From positions 930,001 to 994,000 of the forward strand of contig MU271150.1 in the NCBI GenBank assembly GCA_021432605.1: a stretch of 64,000 nucleotides of DNA, in the 5' to 3' direction. The stretch comes from Coniochaeta sp. PMI_546 (lineage: Eukaryota > Ascomycota > Sordariomycetes > Coniochaetales > Coniochaetaceae). Below the pieces are notes generated by a model. That model searched no databases and was not told where the DNA came from. It worked only from the letters and a program-made list of their open reading frames with translations. Made by a program: the position numbers and the translations under genes. Shown here piece after piece: positions 35,364 through 46,188 of this stretch; within the stretch, counting starts at the first letter, position 1; each line of letters opens with the position of its first letter.

Positions 35364-38004
35364 ATGGCGTACCGGCAAGGGCGCATCCGACCTCCTCGTA
35401 GGGTACGATTACTCGCCACCCGAAACAACAAGCTGTGAAAGCACAATGCTAACTACGTGCAAAATAGCCAATTGTTGGTCGCGCAGGAGAAGATGACTTC
35501 GACCCATGCTGGGACCTCCTCCGACAGGCACTCATCGACGTTCACGAGAAGAATGCGGGCAAGCTTTCTTTCGAGCAGCTGTACCGAGCGTCCTACAAGA
35601 TTGTCCTTAGAAAGAAAGGCGAGTTGTTGTATGACAGGGTGAAGGAGTTTGAGGAGAAATGGTTTCGCGACCACGTCATGCCGCCCATCGAGGCGTTACT
35701 CACAAAGAGTCTCATCAACATCACCCTCGTCAGCATGCCTAACAGCACGAGCACGAATGAGCGGCGACAACTGGGAGAGAAGTTCCTGGTCGGAATTAGG
35801 GATTCATGGGTAGACCACAACACGTCTATGAACATGATTGCGGACATCCTTATGTATCTTGACCGCACCTACTCTGCGGATAATGGCAGACCCTCGCTGT
35901 GGGCCACTACCATCGGGCTTTTCAGGGATAACATTCTGAGGGCTGGCTTGGGAGGCCTCGCCGACGAAGTAGATCAAGCTTCGGTCATCTTCGATGTTGT
36001 CAACGCGGTTGTCATGGACTTAATCAACCTGGAGCGTGACGGCGACGTGATCGATCGGAGTCTGATTCACAAAATCGTCAACATGCTGGAAATGCTTTAC
36101 GAGACGAATGAGGAGATCCAAGATCAAAGGCTTTATTTGACTGTTTTCGAACCTGCATATCTGGCGGACAGCCGGCGATACTACCAGAACGAGTGTGACA
36201 AGCTACTCAGAAACGGCGATGCCGCAGAGTGGCTCCGACATACCCAGCGGCGCCTGGCTGAGGAGCAGACACGCTGTGAGACGTCCATCTCTCTGTCCAC
36301 CGCCGACAAGATTGCAGAGGTGGTCCAACAGGAGTTGATCTCGGCACATCTAGATGAATTCTTGGCCATGGAGGGCTCCGGGTTAAGGAGCATGATTGAC
36401 AACGACCGCCTAGAGGATCTCGCCATTCTCTACCAGCTCATTTCTCGAGTCGACCCAAAGAAAGAGGCGCTGAAGAGGACAATCCAGTCGCGGGTTCGGG
36501 ACCTGGGCTTGGAAATTGAACGAGAGCTGAGAAAGACCGATTTCTCCGTGCCGCAAACAGCTTCCGCCGAAAGCGAGGAGGCGCCATCCGATGCGCCTGC
36601 CAAAGCTCAACCGCTCAACCAGGCCGCACAACAAACAGCTGCGGCTATCAGGTGGGTGGATGATGTTCTGGCACTGAAGGACAAATTCGACAACTTCCAC
36701 GTGAACTGCTTCAACGACGATATTATCATCCAGTCGGCGGTCACTCGGAGCTTTTCCGACTTCATCAACCAGTTCAACCGGAGTTCGGAATACGTGTCTC
36801 TCTTCATAGACGATAACCTGAAGCGTGGAATCAGAGGGAAGACCGAGGCTGAGGTGGACGTTGTGCTGGACAAGGCAATCGTTCTGGTCCGTTACCTCAC
36901 AGATCGGGACATGTTTGAGCGATACTACCAGAAGCATCTGGCGAGGAGGTTGTTACAGGGAAAGTCCGAAAGCCAAGCTGCAGAGAAAGAGATGATTTCG
37001 CGCATGAAGCAGGAAATGGGCAACCACTTCACCAGCAAATTCGAGGGCATGTTCAAAGACATGGACCTCTCGCGCGATCTTACAAACGGCTATCGAGAGC
37101 ACATCCGCGGTCTGGGGCAGGTGGAACAACAACGCGCGGATCTCAACATCAGCGTTCTGACGACCAACAACTGGCCACCAGAGGTAATGGGTCGGAGCGC
37201 GCAGGAGGGAACGCTGGGAGATTGCATCATGCCGCCAGAGATCGCGCGCCTACGGGAGAGTTTCTACAAGTACTATCTCAAGGATCGCAGCGGTCGTGTT
37301 CTGACCTGGGTCGTTACCGCCGGCACAGCCGACATCAAATGCTTGTTCCCCAAGGTTCCTGGCAAGGAGACCGGTCCCTTGAGCAAGGAGCGGCGATACG
37401 AGTTGACGGTTTCGACCTATGGCATGATCGTCTTACTCTTATTCAACGACCTGGGTCCGGATGAGTGGCTCTCGTTCGAGCAGATCCAGGAGACGACCAA
37501 TATTCCCCCTCAAGAGCTGTCTAGGACACTGGCTTCGCTCTCAGTTGCCGCAAAGGCCCGCGTCCTGCTCAAGGATCCGATGACAAAACAGGTCAAGCCT
37601 GGTGACAAGTTCGCCTTCAACGCTAGCTTCGTCAGCAAGGCCATCAAGATCAAGGCGCCCATCATCAACACGGCGTCCAAGGTCGAGGGTGACGAGGAGC
37701 GCAAGGAGACGGAGAAGAAGAACGACGATACGCGGAAGCACATCATTGATGCCGCGATTGTGAGGATCATGAAGTAAGTTTGCTTTGCATAATCTCTCTG
37801 TGAAGTGTTTTGTAGCTAACCCATGTCGCAATTAGACAACGCAAGACACTCAGCCACGCCAACCTCGTCAGCGAAGTGATCACTCAGCTCGCGAACCAAT
37901 TCAAACCCGACGTCTCCATGGTGAAGGTGCGGATTGAGGACCTTCTGTACCGCGAATACCTTGAGCGAGACGAAGACGGGTCGTCGTATCGTTACTTGGC
38001 ATAA
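35364..38004 (+). CDS. CUL3: Cullin-3
   Basis: Cullin-3 is the scaffold of ubiquitin ligases that take substrates through BTB-domain adaptors and recruit a RING protein (Rbx1/Hrt1) at the C-terminus. The short first exon encodes MAYRQGRIRPPRR, the typical cullin-3 N-terminus. Exons 35364-35402, 35468-37773 and 37836-38004 give 837 residues. The body includes LSFEQLYRASYKIVLRKKGE, the cullin repeats, and the cullin homology block MFERYYQKHLARRLL. The C-terminal winged helix has the neddylation site IVRIMKQRKTLSHANLV, with the acceptor Lys about residue 782, and ends SSYRYLA. Intron 1 (GTACGA..TAG, with TGCTAAC) could instead use GTAGGG with a later CAG, which would change only a few residues. 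Intron 2 (GTAAGT..TAG) splits the neddylated Lys codon. Confidence 0.94.
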
Positions 38005-38658
38005 GTACAGAGAGGATCCGAACAAAATCCTGGGCAGGATAGAGTGCCAGCATGAATGGTATATGAGGTATCTGCTCTTCAAGCGCTACGTTTGTGGAAA
38101 CTTTAGCATGGTCGGCATTGCGGCAACGGGCTTAGGGGCCGGCGTATAACAGGGGAGCTTCATCTTGCTAGGGAAAGTAGCTGTATGAGTACGTTTACAT
38201 GTTTCGTGGAGAAGGACATCGAAAGGGGTTCAAAAGGGCGAGGGAGAAGCGCCGGCTTAGGAGCAACGCTGGATGGCATGGGGCGCCGTGTTGTTTGAGA
38301 AGTGTATGAGCTGCGTCCCTGCCCATGTGCATAGGAAATGAATATCATGGTCATTAATAAATGCTCTCCTGCGTCGATCCGTGTTGCTTTGTGCAAATGG
38401 TTATTCGTGGCGAAGCAATGTCGGCATCGCGAACTCCACGTTCGTACCAGCGTGGGGTGTAAAATGCCATATTCGTGACGGTAAGCATGCTTGATCAACG
38501 GTCGATAGTGTGTATACGGGAGATGGACGTTACCGTGCGTCTTTACTTGGACACACCAACATTTCCTAGCATCAGACTGGGTATTACGATGAAGATCAAG
38601 AGTTGCTCGATGAAATCTGGTTGTCAACTTTTAATATTCTGCCATATTCAGCCAGCGC
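38005..38658. other. Convergent gap after cullin-3
   Basis: Presumably the 3' UTRs of cullin-3 and of the cysteine-rich gene on the other strand. No further feature seen. Confidence 0.6.
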
Positions 38659-40673
38659 CTAGAAACGCGGGTAGGAGTCCATCCCATAGAGAGAGTAGAA
38701 AGCCCACGGATCCATCATGTCGTCGTCGTTTTTATCCTCTTGCTTTTCAAAGATATTGTGGTCCCACTCGCAGAGAGCTTGTCTGTCCATCGGACATCTC
38801 GGAGGGCCCATCATCTTCTCGCCCTTGCCTAACAGTTCCATCCGAAGGCAGGCTGAGCCAGCCACGGTGTGCCGCACTGCGTGGCATCGGATAGTCTCCG
38901 TCGGCACCTCGAAAGGCGGCTCGTTATTGTTGAAGTCTTTGAAGCATATGTAACAATTCCATGAGTCCATGGGGCCTGCTCCTTCCTCGACTTTACGGAG
39001 GAACGTCTTGTCCCCGAATGTGCCAAGGCGTCCCTTGAAGCCTGATCTGACCTTGCATCTCCGACATAGTTGGCTGCCGCGAGACTCCCGGCCTGTGGGG
39101 CGCTTGCACGAGGTGCAGAAATCAGTGATGAGGCCGGGGATGTACTTGACGGTGTGGTCGTCGATCATCGTAGCCTTAATTTTCATCTTCCGTATTGTGG
39201 CCCAGTAATCGTCATACCATGTCTCGATCCTTGCATCTCTTGCTTCTGGGGAGTCTGGTACTACCCAATGTGGGAAAGGCATCGCCTCATCGTTATCAAC
39301 GTTCTCCCGAAGGATCATGTCAAGTTCACCGCCGGTAAGCGGATACTTGCTGAATTCCGCCGGGTTCGTCATGATTAGGTTGAACAAGGCGTCCACATAA
39401 GGCGGTTCGAAAGGCGGGCGGCTGACGGGGCCGGCAGGGACCGGCACGGGAGGGTCGTTTGCTACACGGTTGAATGCGTGAAGGAAATGGTCCATCGTTA
39501 GGCGGATTCTGTAATCCACAAGACCGGAGTCATGGGCGAGTATACTCGCGATCTTTTCAAGAACGAAAGAGCACAGCCACCACCCTCTCCACCGCCGGTG
39601 ATGCCGCATCGCTTCTGCTATCTGAGTATGCAGTCCCACGAGGCGCACGGCAACTACCTCTTTTGTCAGTGGCTCACAGTAGCTAAGAAGTTCAGGGTCT
39701 TGCCAAGACTCCCAGGTTCGCATCCGTTCGACTCGCGACCAGGAGCACTGCAGTGCAGCCTCGAGACCGAAGAGCGGACTTTGACCATGTTCAACACGGT
39801 CTAAACTCTCGCCCTTGCTGATATCCGGCTCTGTTTCCGTTGGGACGAATTCGAAGAACGGATTCCGAGCCCAAACGCTCTGAGGCACCGCTGTCCAGTG
39901 GTCGAAAAGATCAAACGCAAACTTCCTCTGCGCATATGTAAACTCAGCCCATTCCATCAAATGTCCGTGCCCCGTCGTGGTCTGATAGCTCATCCAGAGT
40001 CGCATCGCCGTCGCCACGTTGTGCTGGTAGGGAGTCTCGTTCAAGGGACAAGTGCATTTAGGGGACGATGGATATATGTTCAGCGGAGACCCGTGCGAGG
40101 GATGTTCAAGACAAAGCACGTCGTGACAAGTACTTATTATTTCTTTCGCCATGTCGGGCGCCTTTACGCTTTGCGGTGACATAAGGTCGGATGACCCATG
40201 CATATCGACCTGGTACATGTCAGTCACGAAACGGAAGATAGGGTGCTAACGCATATTACCCAGCAGTAAATCGTCTTAGCAAGTGACTCTGCCGTTCTCT
40301 CGGTGACACGGCGTATCAGTATGTCGCCCTTCGAGTCGATGCTCCGTGCGTAAGCATCTGTATTCTTACTGAAAAAGTGCCACCTTTCCTTCGGTGGAGG
40401 GTCTTGAAGATACGGCGGCTCTCCGCGGCAGTCAGGGCAAGGATGATTGTAGCGCTCCACCTTCACATCCCAGGCGCCGTAGCAGGGAAGGATATTCACA
40501 TCGGTAACCGTCTCATTAAGTTCCGGGACCATTAGGGGCGTGGAGCACCGGATCAGGAATCTACCTGGGTAATGCGACTCGCCATTCTCACTTGCGGTCC
40601 TTTCTTGCTCGGTATCCACATAATCACCGTTGCGGGTGCGGCATGTATAGAACCTCTGTAGAATGATGCACAT
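38659..40673 (-). CDS. Cysteine-rich, RING-like protein of unknown function
   Basis: I do not recognise the family. Exons 40673-40260 and 40209-38659 (minus strand) give 654 residues; the 50-nt intron starts GTAATA, contains CTGAC and ends CAG, between codons. The C-terminal third has two cysteine groups. Near residues 500-525 is FCTSCKRPTG then LCRRCK, a four-Cys zinc-ribbon pattern. Near 556-620 is WNCYICFKDF, then RCHAVRH, SACL and RCPMDRQALCEW, whose order C-x2-C, C-x-H, C and C-P-x-D resembles a degenerate RING finger. The N-terminal part has C-x2-C in NHPCPDCRGEP. The middle is helical and Trp-rich (HRRWRGWWLCSF). The protein ends in an acidic stretch and MDSYPRF. A ubiquitin-ligase or other zinc-binding role is only a guess. 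Confidence 0.75.
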
Positions 40674-42757
40674 TATGGAGCCGTATGACTCTCAGTCTTG
40701 TGGTACTGCTGCGGAACAACTGATGTGCCTGAAGGGACTGGTGTTTGAGGTATTCAAGCTCTTCTTATCAGCCAGGCCTCGCGCAAGCGAGCAGTTTTGA
40801 CTCTTTTGTAGCCATAGACGGTGCTCACGAATGGTAACGATGTTGCTCCTCACGAGAAGGAAAGGATGTCAAAGACAAAGACGTAGCTTGTGACGGCAGG
40901 GAGGTTTCCTCTAGCCTCAACCGAATCCGGCGCATCACGGCTGCTGGTCTGAAGGCCTTTGTTCCATAGCTAGGTTCTGGCATTGTCGCTGGCCTGAGTT
41001 GATCGCAAGTCAAGACAATGCTAGGATCATCCGAAAACGGGATCGAGTATGGAAGGGAGCCGTAGGCCACAAATCATATCTGCAACGAGCGGAGGTAACT
41101 CTTAAGCACGTGGCCAAGCAATCTGCCTTTGTCTAGCCCTGGTCTTCAATCAGCAATGCTTCGAGAAGTCAACATTGTGATGATCTACTCCGAGCGCCGC
41201 ACGGTCTCGTAATTGAATACTTTCAGCGGTCTCGACGCCAATCGGTACCGTTATATACTCCGGCCAGCGCGTTCTTCAATCAGTGACGAGGGCTCATTAT
41301 CCTCAAGTCAAGGGAGAAGTCGGCAACGCAGATACCACCAGATTTCGAGATCAATGTCGATGGTACTGAGAAGACGCCCGCATTTCCATCGGCATTGTGG
41401 AGTGCCATCCCATTTCCTTTTTCAACCCTCATAGTTCGGGTTCCTCGGTGCAAGGCACTGCGACGTCCCATGAACCCAAATGCATGGAGAACCATTGCGT
41501 GGGGAAGTCATGCCAAAGAGAAGTGCCTTGAAAGTTGCCGGTCAAGTCCGGGGAGCGACCCATGATCCGACCTATGGACTGTGCTTTATCCTGATTCAGG
41601 CATTCCGATGATTCGGGAGGATGTCACGAAGAAGTGGCGCCGACGAGGGTCATGTCGCCCGGTTGATTTTCGGCATATCTGGACCCCCCAGATGTAATGA
41701 CTGTGGGGCTCCTGTGCCGGCAGCCCCGCACACCGCAAAGTGGATCTGCACCGTCAATAGCTTCCGGATTTGACCGGATTTTTGATCCGTGCCATCCGTA
41801 CCTTCCAGCACCGCTGCGCTTTCACGGAACCTTGACGTCGCGAAGTCGCGTAGCAGACCCTCACAACGATGCCAAAGAGGAGCTCTACACCTGGACTCTG
41901 ACGAGCATGGGTCCGGTATCGCTCGAGAATGTAAGCCTTACAAGGATTTCTCCTACAGCTGCACGTCAGGTGCGGTTCTTTCAATGCAGACAAGCCCCAG
42001 GGCTACTATCTGTGCTTACATCAGCAGATTGCCTTGCCGGATATCGCGTGCGCGATGGATTGGTCGCTCCTGCTCGGACATGCCTTAGTTGGCGTCGTAC
42101 AGAACCCAGCAGGTGTGCCTCGCGTGACGGGCAACCTGAGGGGTCACAATGCGGTCTTTGCATCTCTCCTGTCGTAATAGGGAAGGTGCTGTAGCCCAAG
42201 TTTTTGTTTTTATACGACACGGACATTCATGATCAATCACAGCCGCCAATTTCGTGCTAGTTATCACATTCCTGCAGATTTCCAACCACCCCAGTCCGGT
42301 CCGACGCTCAGCCAGCTCGGATCGTCAAGGAGAAGGCACGAAGCGTGACTCATGCGGCAGCTCGGGACGGGTTCCCACGGCCTGTCATCGCTCCTTTGAT
42401 GACATGATGGCGTTAATCTTAAAACTCTAAACATCCCATGTTTTCTTTCCAGTCCGACCCCCGAAGTCATCCCACAGAGCCGGACCTTCCGGTAACGGTG
42501 TTAAAAACCCCGTGATGCCCTTCCTGCTACCTGCGTGCCTTGTCATTCAAATAAGCTCTGGTGCCGCAGATCGTTCTTCACTCCCGGACCCGTCCCTTCT
42601 TCAACCGGTTCCACACCCTCTTTCCCAACATCTAGGACTCAGCTCTGTCCCTCTTCTACAATAGGCGACAAGGTTCAGTATCTGGCATACGTTAACTCAG
42701 CTCACTGCTGCAGCATCACGCCATTAAACCGAGTTTCGTCTGTTACACACTCATCCA
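40674..42757. other. Intergenic region at the start of the accessory half
   Basis: About 2.1 kb. Frames of up to 165 codons (41697-42194 plus) exist but overlap other open frames, lack recognisable motifs and have no clear splicing partner. It should contain promoters for the two genes, which point away from each other. Confidence 0.5.
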
Positions 42758-43942
42758 ATGCCAGCATATCACGCAGAGCCCGTCGCGCCCAGTACGGCAT
42801 TCCGTGAGAGTTCAGACATAGATATCATCGCAGACGAGAAGCATAACCTCACAACCAGGCATCCCTCCCAGTACGCCAGTGAAGATGGCCTTACCAAACT
42901 GGACAAGTCGACGCTATCACATAGGCTCAAGACCATCAGGAAATCGTTCAAGTACTTGCATGACCTGACTGAGAAGCAAGTCGACGATTTCATGGCCTCC
43001 TACGTCATCTACAACCTGGACTGGGCCGACGAGAAGCAGATGATTGCCGCACTAGGTCCCGACTATAGGGACAAGGTGGGCGAGTGTCTCAAGGCCTACT
43101 ATGCCGTTTTAAATCACCTGTGTGCCCTTGGTGACGTCGAACGCATGTATATCCCCCCGCTCATGAGTAAGAAGGCAACAGTCCTGGAGAATCAGCTCCT
43201 GTACGAGCGCGCAATTGCTCGAGAGATCCGCATTCAACCGGGCGACAAGGTTCTCGACCTTGGCTGCGGTAGAGGCCGCGTCGCGGCACACATAGCAACA
43301 ATTTCGGGCGCCCAGGTCACAGGCATCAACATCGACCCCAATCAAATAGGCCAGGCCGTCACATTCACCAAGGAAAAGGGACTTAGCAACAAATTCGTCG
43401 TCCAGGATTTCAACAGCCTACCACTTCCTTTCGCAGATGACCAGTTCGATGCATTTTACCAAATACAAGCCCTCAGCCTGTGTAAAGATCTGAAAGCCTT
43501 GTTCAAGGAGATCTACCGCGTGGTGAGGCCGGGCGCCAGGATTTCGCTGCTGGATTGGGTCAGCTTGCCAGCATACGACCCAAACAACGCCGAGCACGTG
43601 GAGCTCATGGGCCGAGTCAAGCCGCTAATTGGCGCAGTGGGCACGCCTACACCGGAGATTCTTGAGGAAGCTCTGGAGGAAGCTGGATTTGTGGTGGTGA
43701 AGTCGGAGAATGCGAGTCTCGGAGGCTTGCAGGCACCGTTGATCGACAAGGTCGATATCTACTTCAGAGCGGTCAGGCAGCTCATCTTGGCAGGAGTGAA
43801 GCTCAGGATGCTGCCATATCACTTCAAGACACTGATCAACCGCCTGTGTCTTGACGGACAGGCGTTCGTCAAGATGGACAAGATGAGACTGATCAGTACG
43901 AGTTACTGGATTGTGGCGAGGAAACCCGAGGCCTCATTATAG
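42758..43942 (+). CDS. Erg6/SMT-like SAM-dependent methyltransferase
   Basis: A single-exon gene of 394 residues. The SAM-binding motif I VLDLGCGRGRVAAHIA starts at residue 165 and is followed by VTGINIDPNQIGQA, DFNSLPLPFADDQFDAFYQIQAL and EIYRVVRPGARISLLDWV. These are the usual class I motifs in the spacing found in sterol 24-C-methyltransferases (Erg6). The C-terminal part (EALEEAGFVVV, KMRLISTSYWIVARKP) also fits the SMT C-terminal domain. The Tyr/Trp/Phe-rich sterol signature of Erg6 just before motif I is not seen; the equivalent stretch reads KAYYAVLNHLCALGDVERMY. It is therefore better called a diverged SMT-like enzyme, perhaps acting on another terpenoid or secondary metabolite. No biosynthetic cluster is visible beside it. 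Confidence 0.85.
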   Translation: MPAYHAEPVAPSTAFRESSDIDIIADEKHNLTTRHPSQYASEDGLTKLDKSTLSHRLKTIRKSFKYLHDLTEKQVDDFMASYVIYNLDWADEKQMIAALGPDYRDKVGECLKAYYAVLNHLCALGDVERMYIPPLMSKKATVLENQLLYERAIAREIRIQPGDKVLDLGCGRGRVAAHIATISGAQVTGINIDPNQIGQAVTFTKEKGLSNKFVVQDFNSLPLPFADDQFDAFYQIQALSLCKDLKALFKEIYRVVRPGARISLLDWVSLPAYDPNNAEHVELMGRVKPLIGAVGTPTPEILEEALEEAGFVVVKSENASLGGLQAPLIDKVDIYFRAVRQLILAGVKLRMLPYHFKTLINRLCLDGQAFVKMDKMRLISTSYWIVARKPEASL

Positions 43943-44916
43943 ATTTCTCTTGCAGAGCGAACGAACTTCATATCAATAAGCAGCTAATGCTAATCCATTA
44001 TTAAGACTTGGGAAGGAACTGAATTGCCCGTTCCGTGATCATGAAATTTGCACTCGTATGGAGGTGACATGTTTTCGACGAATATCTAACCACATAGGTA
44101 GTATGGGAGCAGCCAGTACCTGCTCAGATGTCGCACCGTGTGTTGCTGTGGGTACGACCTCTTTGTTGTCAAACCGAAAAGGGGTTGCATCCTTGGCAAC
44201 GGCTGAGGTCTACCCTTGAATGTCTTGCCACCGAGCCTAAACATGAGATCAGCCCTCATTTCAACACTCTAGGCTGGACCATAAATACACAGAGAACGAG
44301 TACAGAAGTTTTGAATGCATCTCGGACATCTAACGCTCCCCCCGCTTCTGAAGCTTCCCCAACTGTTTGCAGTCCATCTCAACACCAAGACGCTGTGACC
44401 GTGATGTCAACAATCGCCAAGGCGAGCCTAAAAAATTATCATCCATGTGACTTATAATAAGTGACGTAGTTGTACCACCGTATCTATTCCCTCAATAACG
44501 CAATCAGAGGCATTTGTATCCTCAAAAGTAGGCCGTTGGTAAAGGGGCCATGTAAAGTTGCTGCCAAATCAGGAACCGGTTTTCTGAAAAAGCCAGAATA
44601 CTGCGATGAGGTACTCAACAAAGCCATGGGACCAAAGCCATTGATGGCTTTGTTGAGAGCTTAGGCTTGATTCCTGCTAATGAGTGAATTGCTGACCTAT
44701 GATGGGCCATCGATATTAAGTACTCTGAACGAACCCCAAGTATGCTGCAGTTTTTTTCCTCCAATTATCCCCAGATTCCACCGATCGACTTTCCTGTTCA
44801 GTCAATTTTTCCCGTTTGGACGGTCAATCATTCTAGCCAAGCTGACCTGGTTTTCAGAACTGACAATACATCATCCGCTTTATAATTGCCACAATCATAC
44901 TACTCTCCCTTCAATC
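43943..44916. other. Intergenic region with a perfect inverted repeat
   Basis: No supportable gene. A 14-bp perfect inverted repeat lies at 44614-44657. The last 240 bases are open in the frame of the next gene but look like leader sequence. Confidence 0.55.
44614..44657. repeat. 14-bp perfect inverted repeat (hairpin)
   Basis: The arm CTCAACAAAGCCAT at 44614-44627 is repeated as its exact reverse complement at 44644-44657, with a 16-base loop. It could fold in RNA or be a binding site or a trace of a mobile element. It lies about 260 bases before the next start codon. Confidence 0.75.
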
Positions 44917-46188
44917 ATGTCAATCAACGTCGGCCAACTGCAGACTCCACACGGAGAGCAGCAGGAGAATCTACTTTCAGAGTTCCAAGAGTTTGTTAGG
45001 AGGGTGAATGATCGCAGCATTCCCGACCACGCTTTCCAAAAGCTCGCCAGCGAATGCAAGGAAAGATTGGACGCCTGCGAGGACGATTCTGATTCTGGGG
45101 AGGAAAGTAATAGCTCAAGGTCTGTGACTTCGAGCCCTCGAAGTCATGATGCTCAGGTGCTTTTTGCTTCTTCTTACCAAGAAAGGCATGGGCCAGCGCA
45201 TTCTCCGGAACATGGTAACCCTTTGACCCTTAGTGAAGCTACGTCTCAGAGTACGGTTACGAGTCATTTTTCACAAGCTAACGCCGGAGAGAAAGAGCAT
45301 TTCCAAGGCACTCGAGACCTCGTTAATACATCTTTGGGTGGCTTTGAAGTCTTCGATTCGGAGGATGAGCGAGAACAAACTCCAGTCGAAATCATGACTG
45401 CGCAGGCCATCACTCTCCAGAGGCTTCACCCCATTGCGATAGTTGGCCCATATTGCATAAACGGTGTCACTGAAAACACGCAATCCGCATCAAACCACGA
45501 TGCCAGCAAGCAAATACAGGACCAGCCAGGTAAGAAACCGAGGAATGGCCATTTGCATTGGAGGACAGATATTGACGCAGATGCGTGTAAGGAGAAAGAA
45601 GCAACTCACAGGCCAAGTGCGAATACGAGCACGAGCGGTCCATCAATGTACGATGAGATCAGACCAGGGTGGAAAGCCAGTGATATATTAGGGGCGAGTG
45701 CCCCGGAAACTACCATGAGCATGCCTCGTTTCTCCTGGATACTGCCTAGGAAGACAGACTCGACCTTTCTCAGCGACGCACATGTACTTCACCTGGCGTT
45801 GCTGCCGCCACAGTGTGAATCTCCTGCCAAAGACACCTACCATCCGACTATCGTGATATCTGGACTGCGCGACTCGACATTCCTCTATGACACTGATGTC
45901 CTCCATATTAGCCTGTGGGGACAAACTGCTTCTGAAGCACAAGAGAGGATTGATGTAAGCCGTAACAAGACTAAGACGACCTATCCCGACAAGCGCGATT
46001 CTCTGTTCCTATGGAAACGCAACGGCACCCGGGTGGAGGTTCCTGTGTCCGAGTCGTGCTGGGAAGCAGCGTCTCGTCTGTTGTGCATTCAGACGGAAAT
46101 CGCCACTGCGGGAGAGCATGATGGCGTTTATGCAGACCTACAGCAACTTGGAATGATGATCGAAAAAGAGCTGGCTGACTGGATCTGA
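44917..46188 (+). CDS. Unrecognised acidic protein with internal repeats
   Basis: A single-exon gene of 423 residues with no family I recognise. The frame is open further upstream to ATG 44680, but that extension has leader-like composition, so I chose the ATG at 44917 (MSINVGQLQTPHGEQQ). The N-terminal part has a predicted helix (LLSEFQEFVRRVNDRSI) and an acidic, Ser-rich stretch (ACEDDSDSGEESNSSRS). The C-terminal half has a repeated module: DSTFLSDAHVLHLAL (from 45757), DSTFLYDTDVLHISL (from 45871) and a weaker DSLFLWKRNG (near 45997), about 38-42 residues apart. No signal peptide or membrane segment is evident. Probably a lineage-restricted protein. Confidence 0.6.
   Translation: MSINVGQLQTPHGEQQENLLSEFQEFVRRVNDRSIPDHAFQKLASECKERLDACEDDSDSGEESNSSRSVTSSPRSHDAQVLFASSYQERHGPAHSPEHGNPLTLSEATSQSTVTSHFSQANAGEKEHFQGTRDLVNTSLGGFEVFDSEDEREQTPVEIMTAQAITLQRLHPIAIVGPYCINGVTENTQSASNHDASKQIQDQPGKKPRNGHLHWRTDIDADACKEKEATHRPSANTSTSGPSMYDEIRPGWKASDILGASAPETTMSMPRFSWILPRKTDSTFLSDAHVLHLALLPPQCESPAKDTYHPTIVISGLRDSTFLYDTDVLHISLWGQTASEAQERIDVSRNKTKTTYPDKRDSLFLWKRNGTRVEVPVSESCWEAASRLLCIQTEIATAGEHDGVYADLQQLGMMIEKELADWI

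Noticed and set aside
41697-42194. 165-codon plus-strand frame between the RING-like gene and the methyltransferase
   Set aside because: Has an ATG but no recognisable motif, overlaps another open frame, and its composition is not clearly coding. Could be a decayed gene, but not supportable.
44680-44916. N-terminal extension of the orphan gene to ATG 44680
   Set aside because: Open in frame, but rich in TTT/CCC leader-like sequence and Phe/Ile/His; the ATG at 44917 begins normal protein composition.
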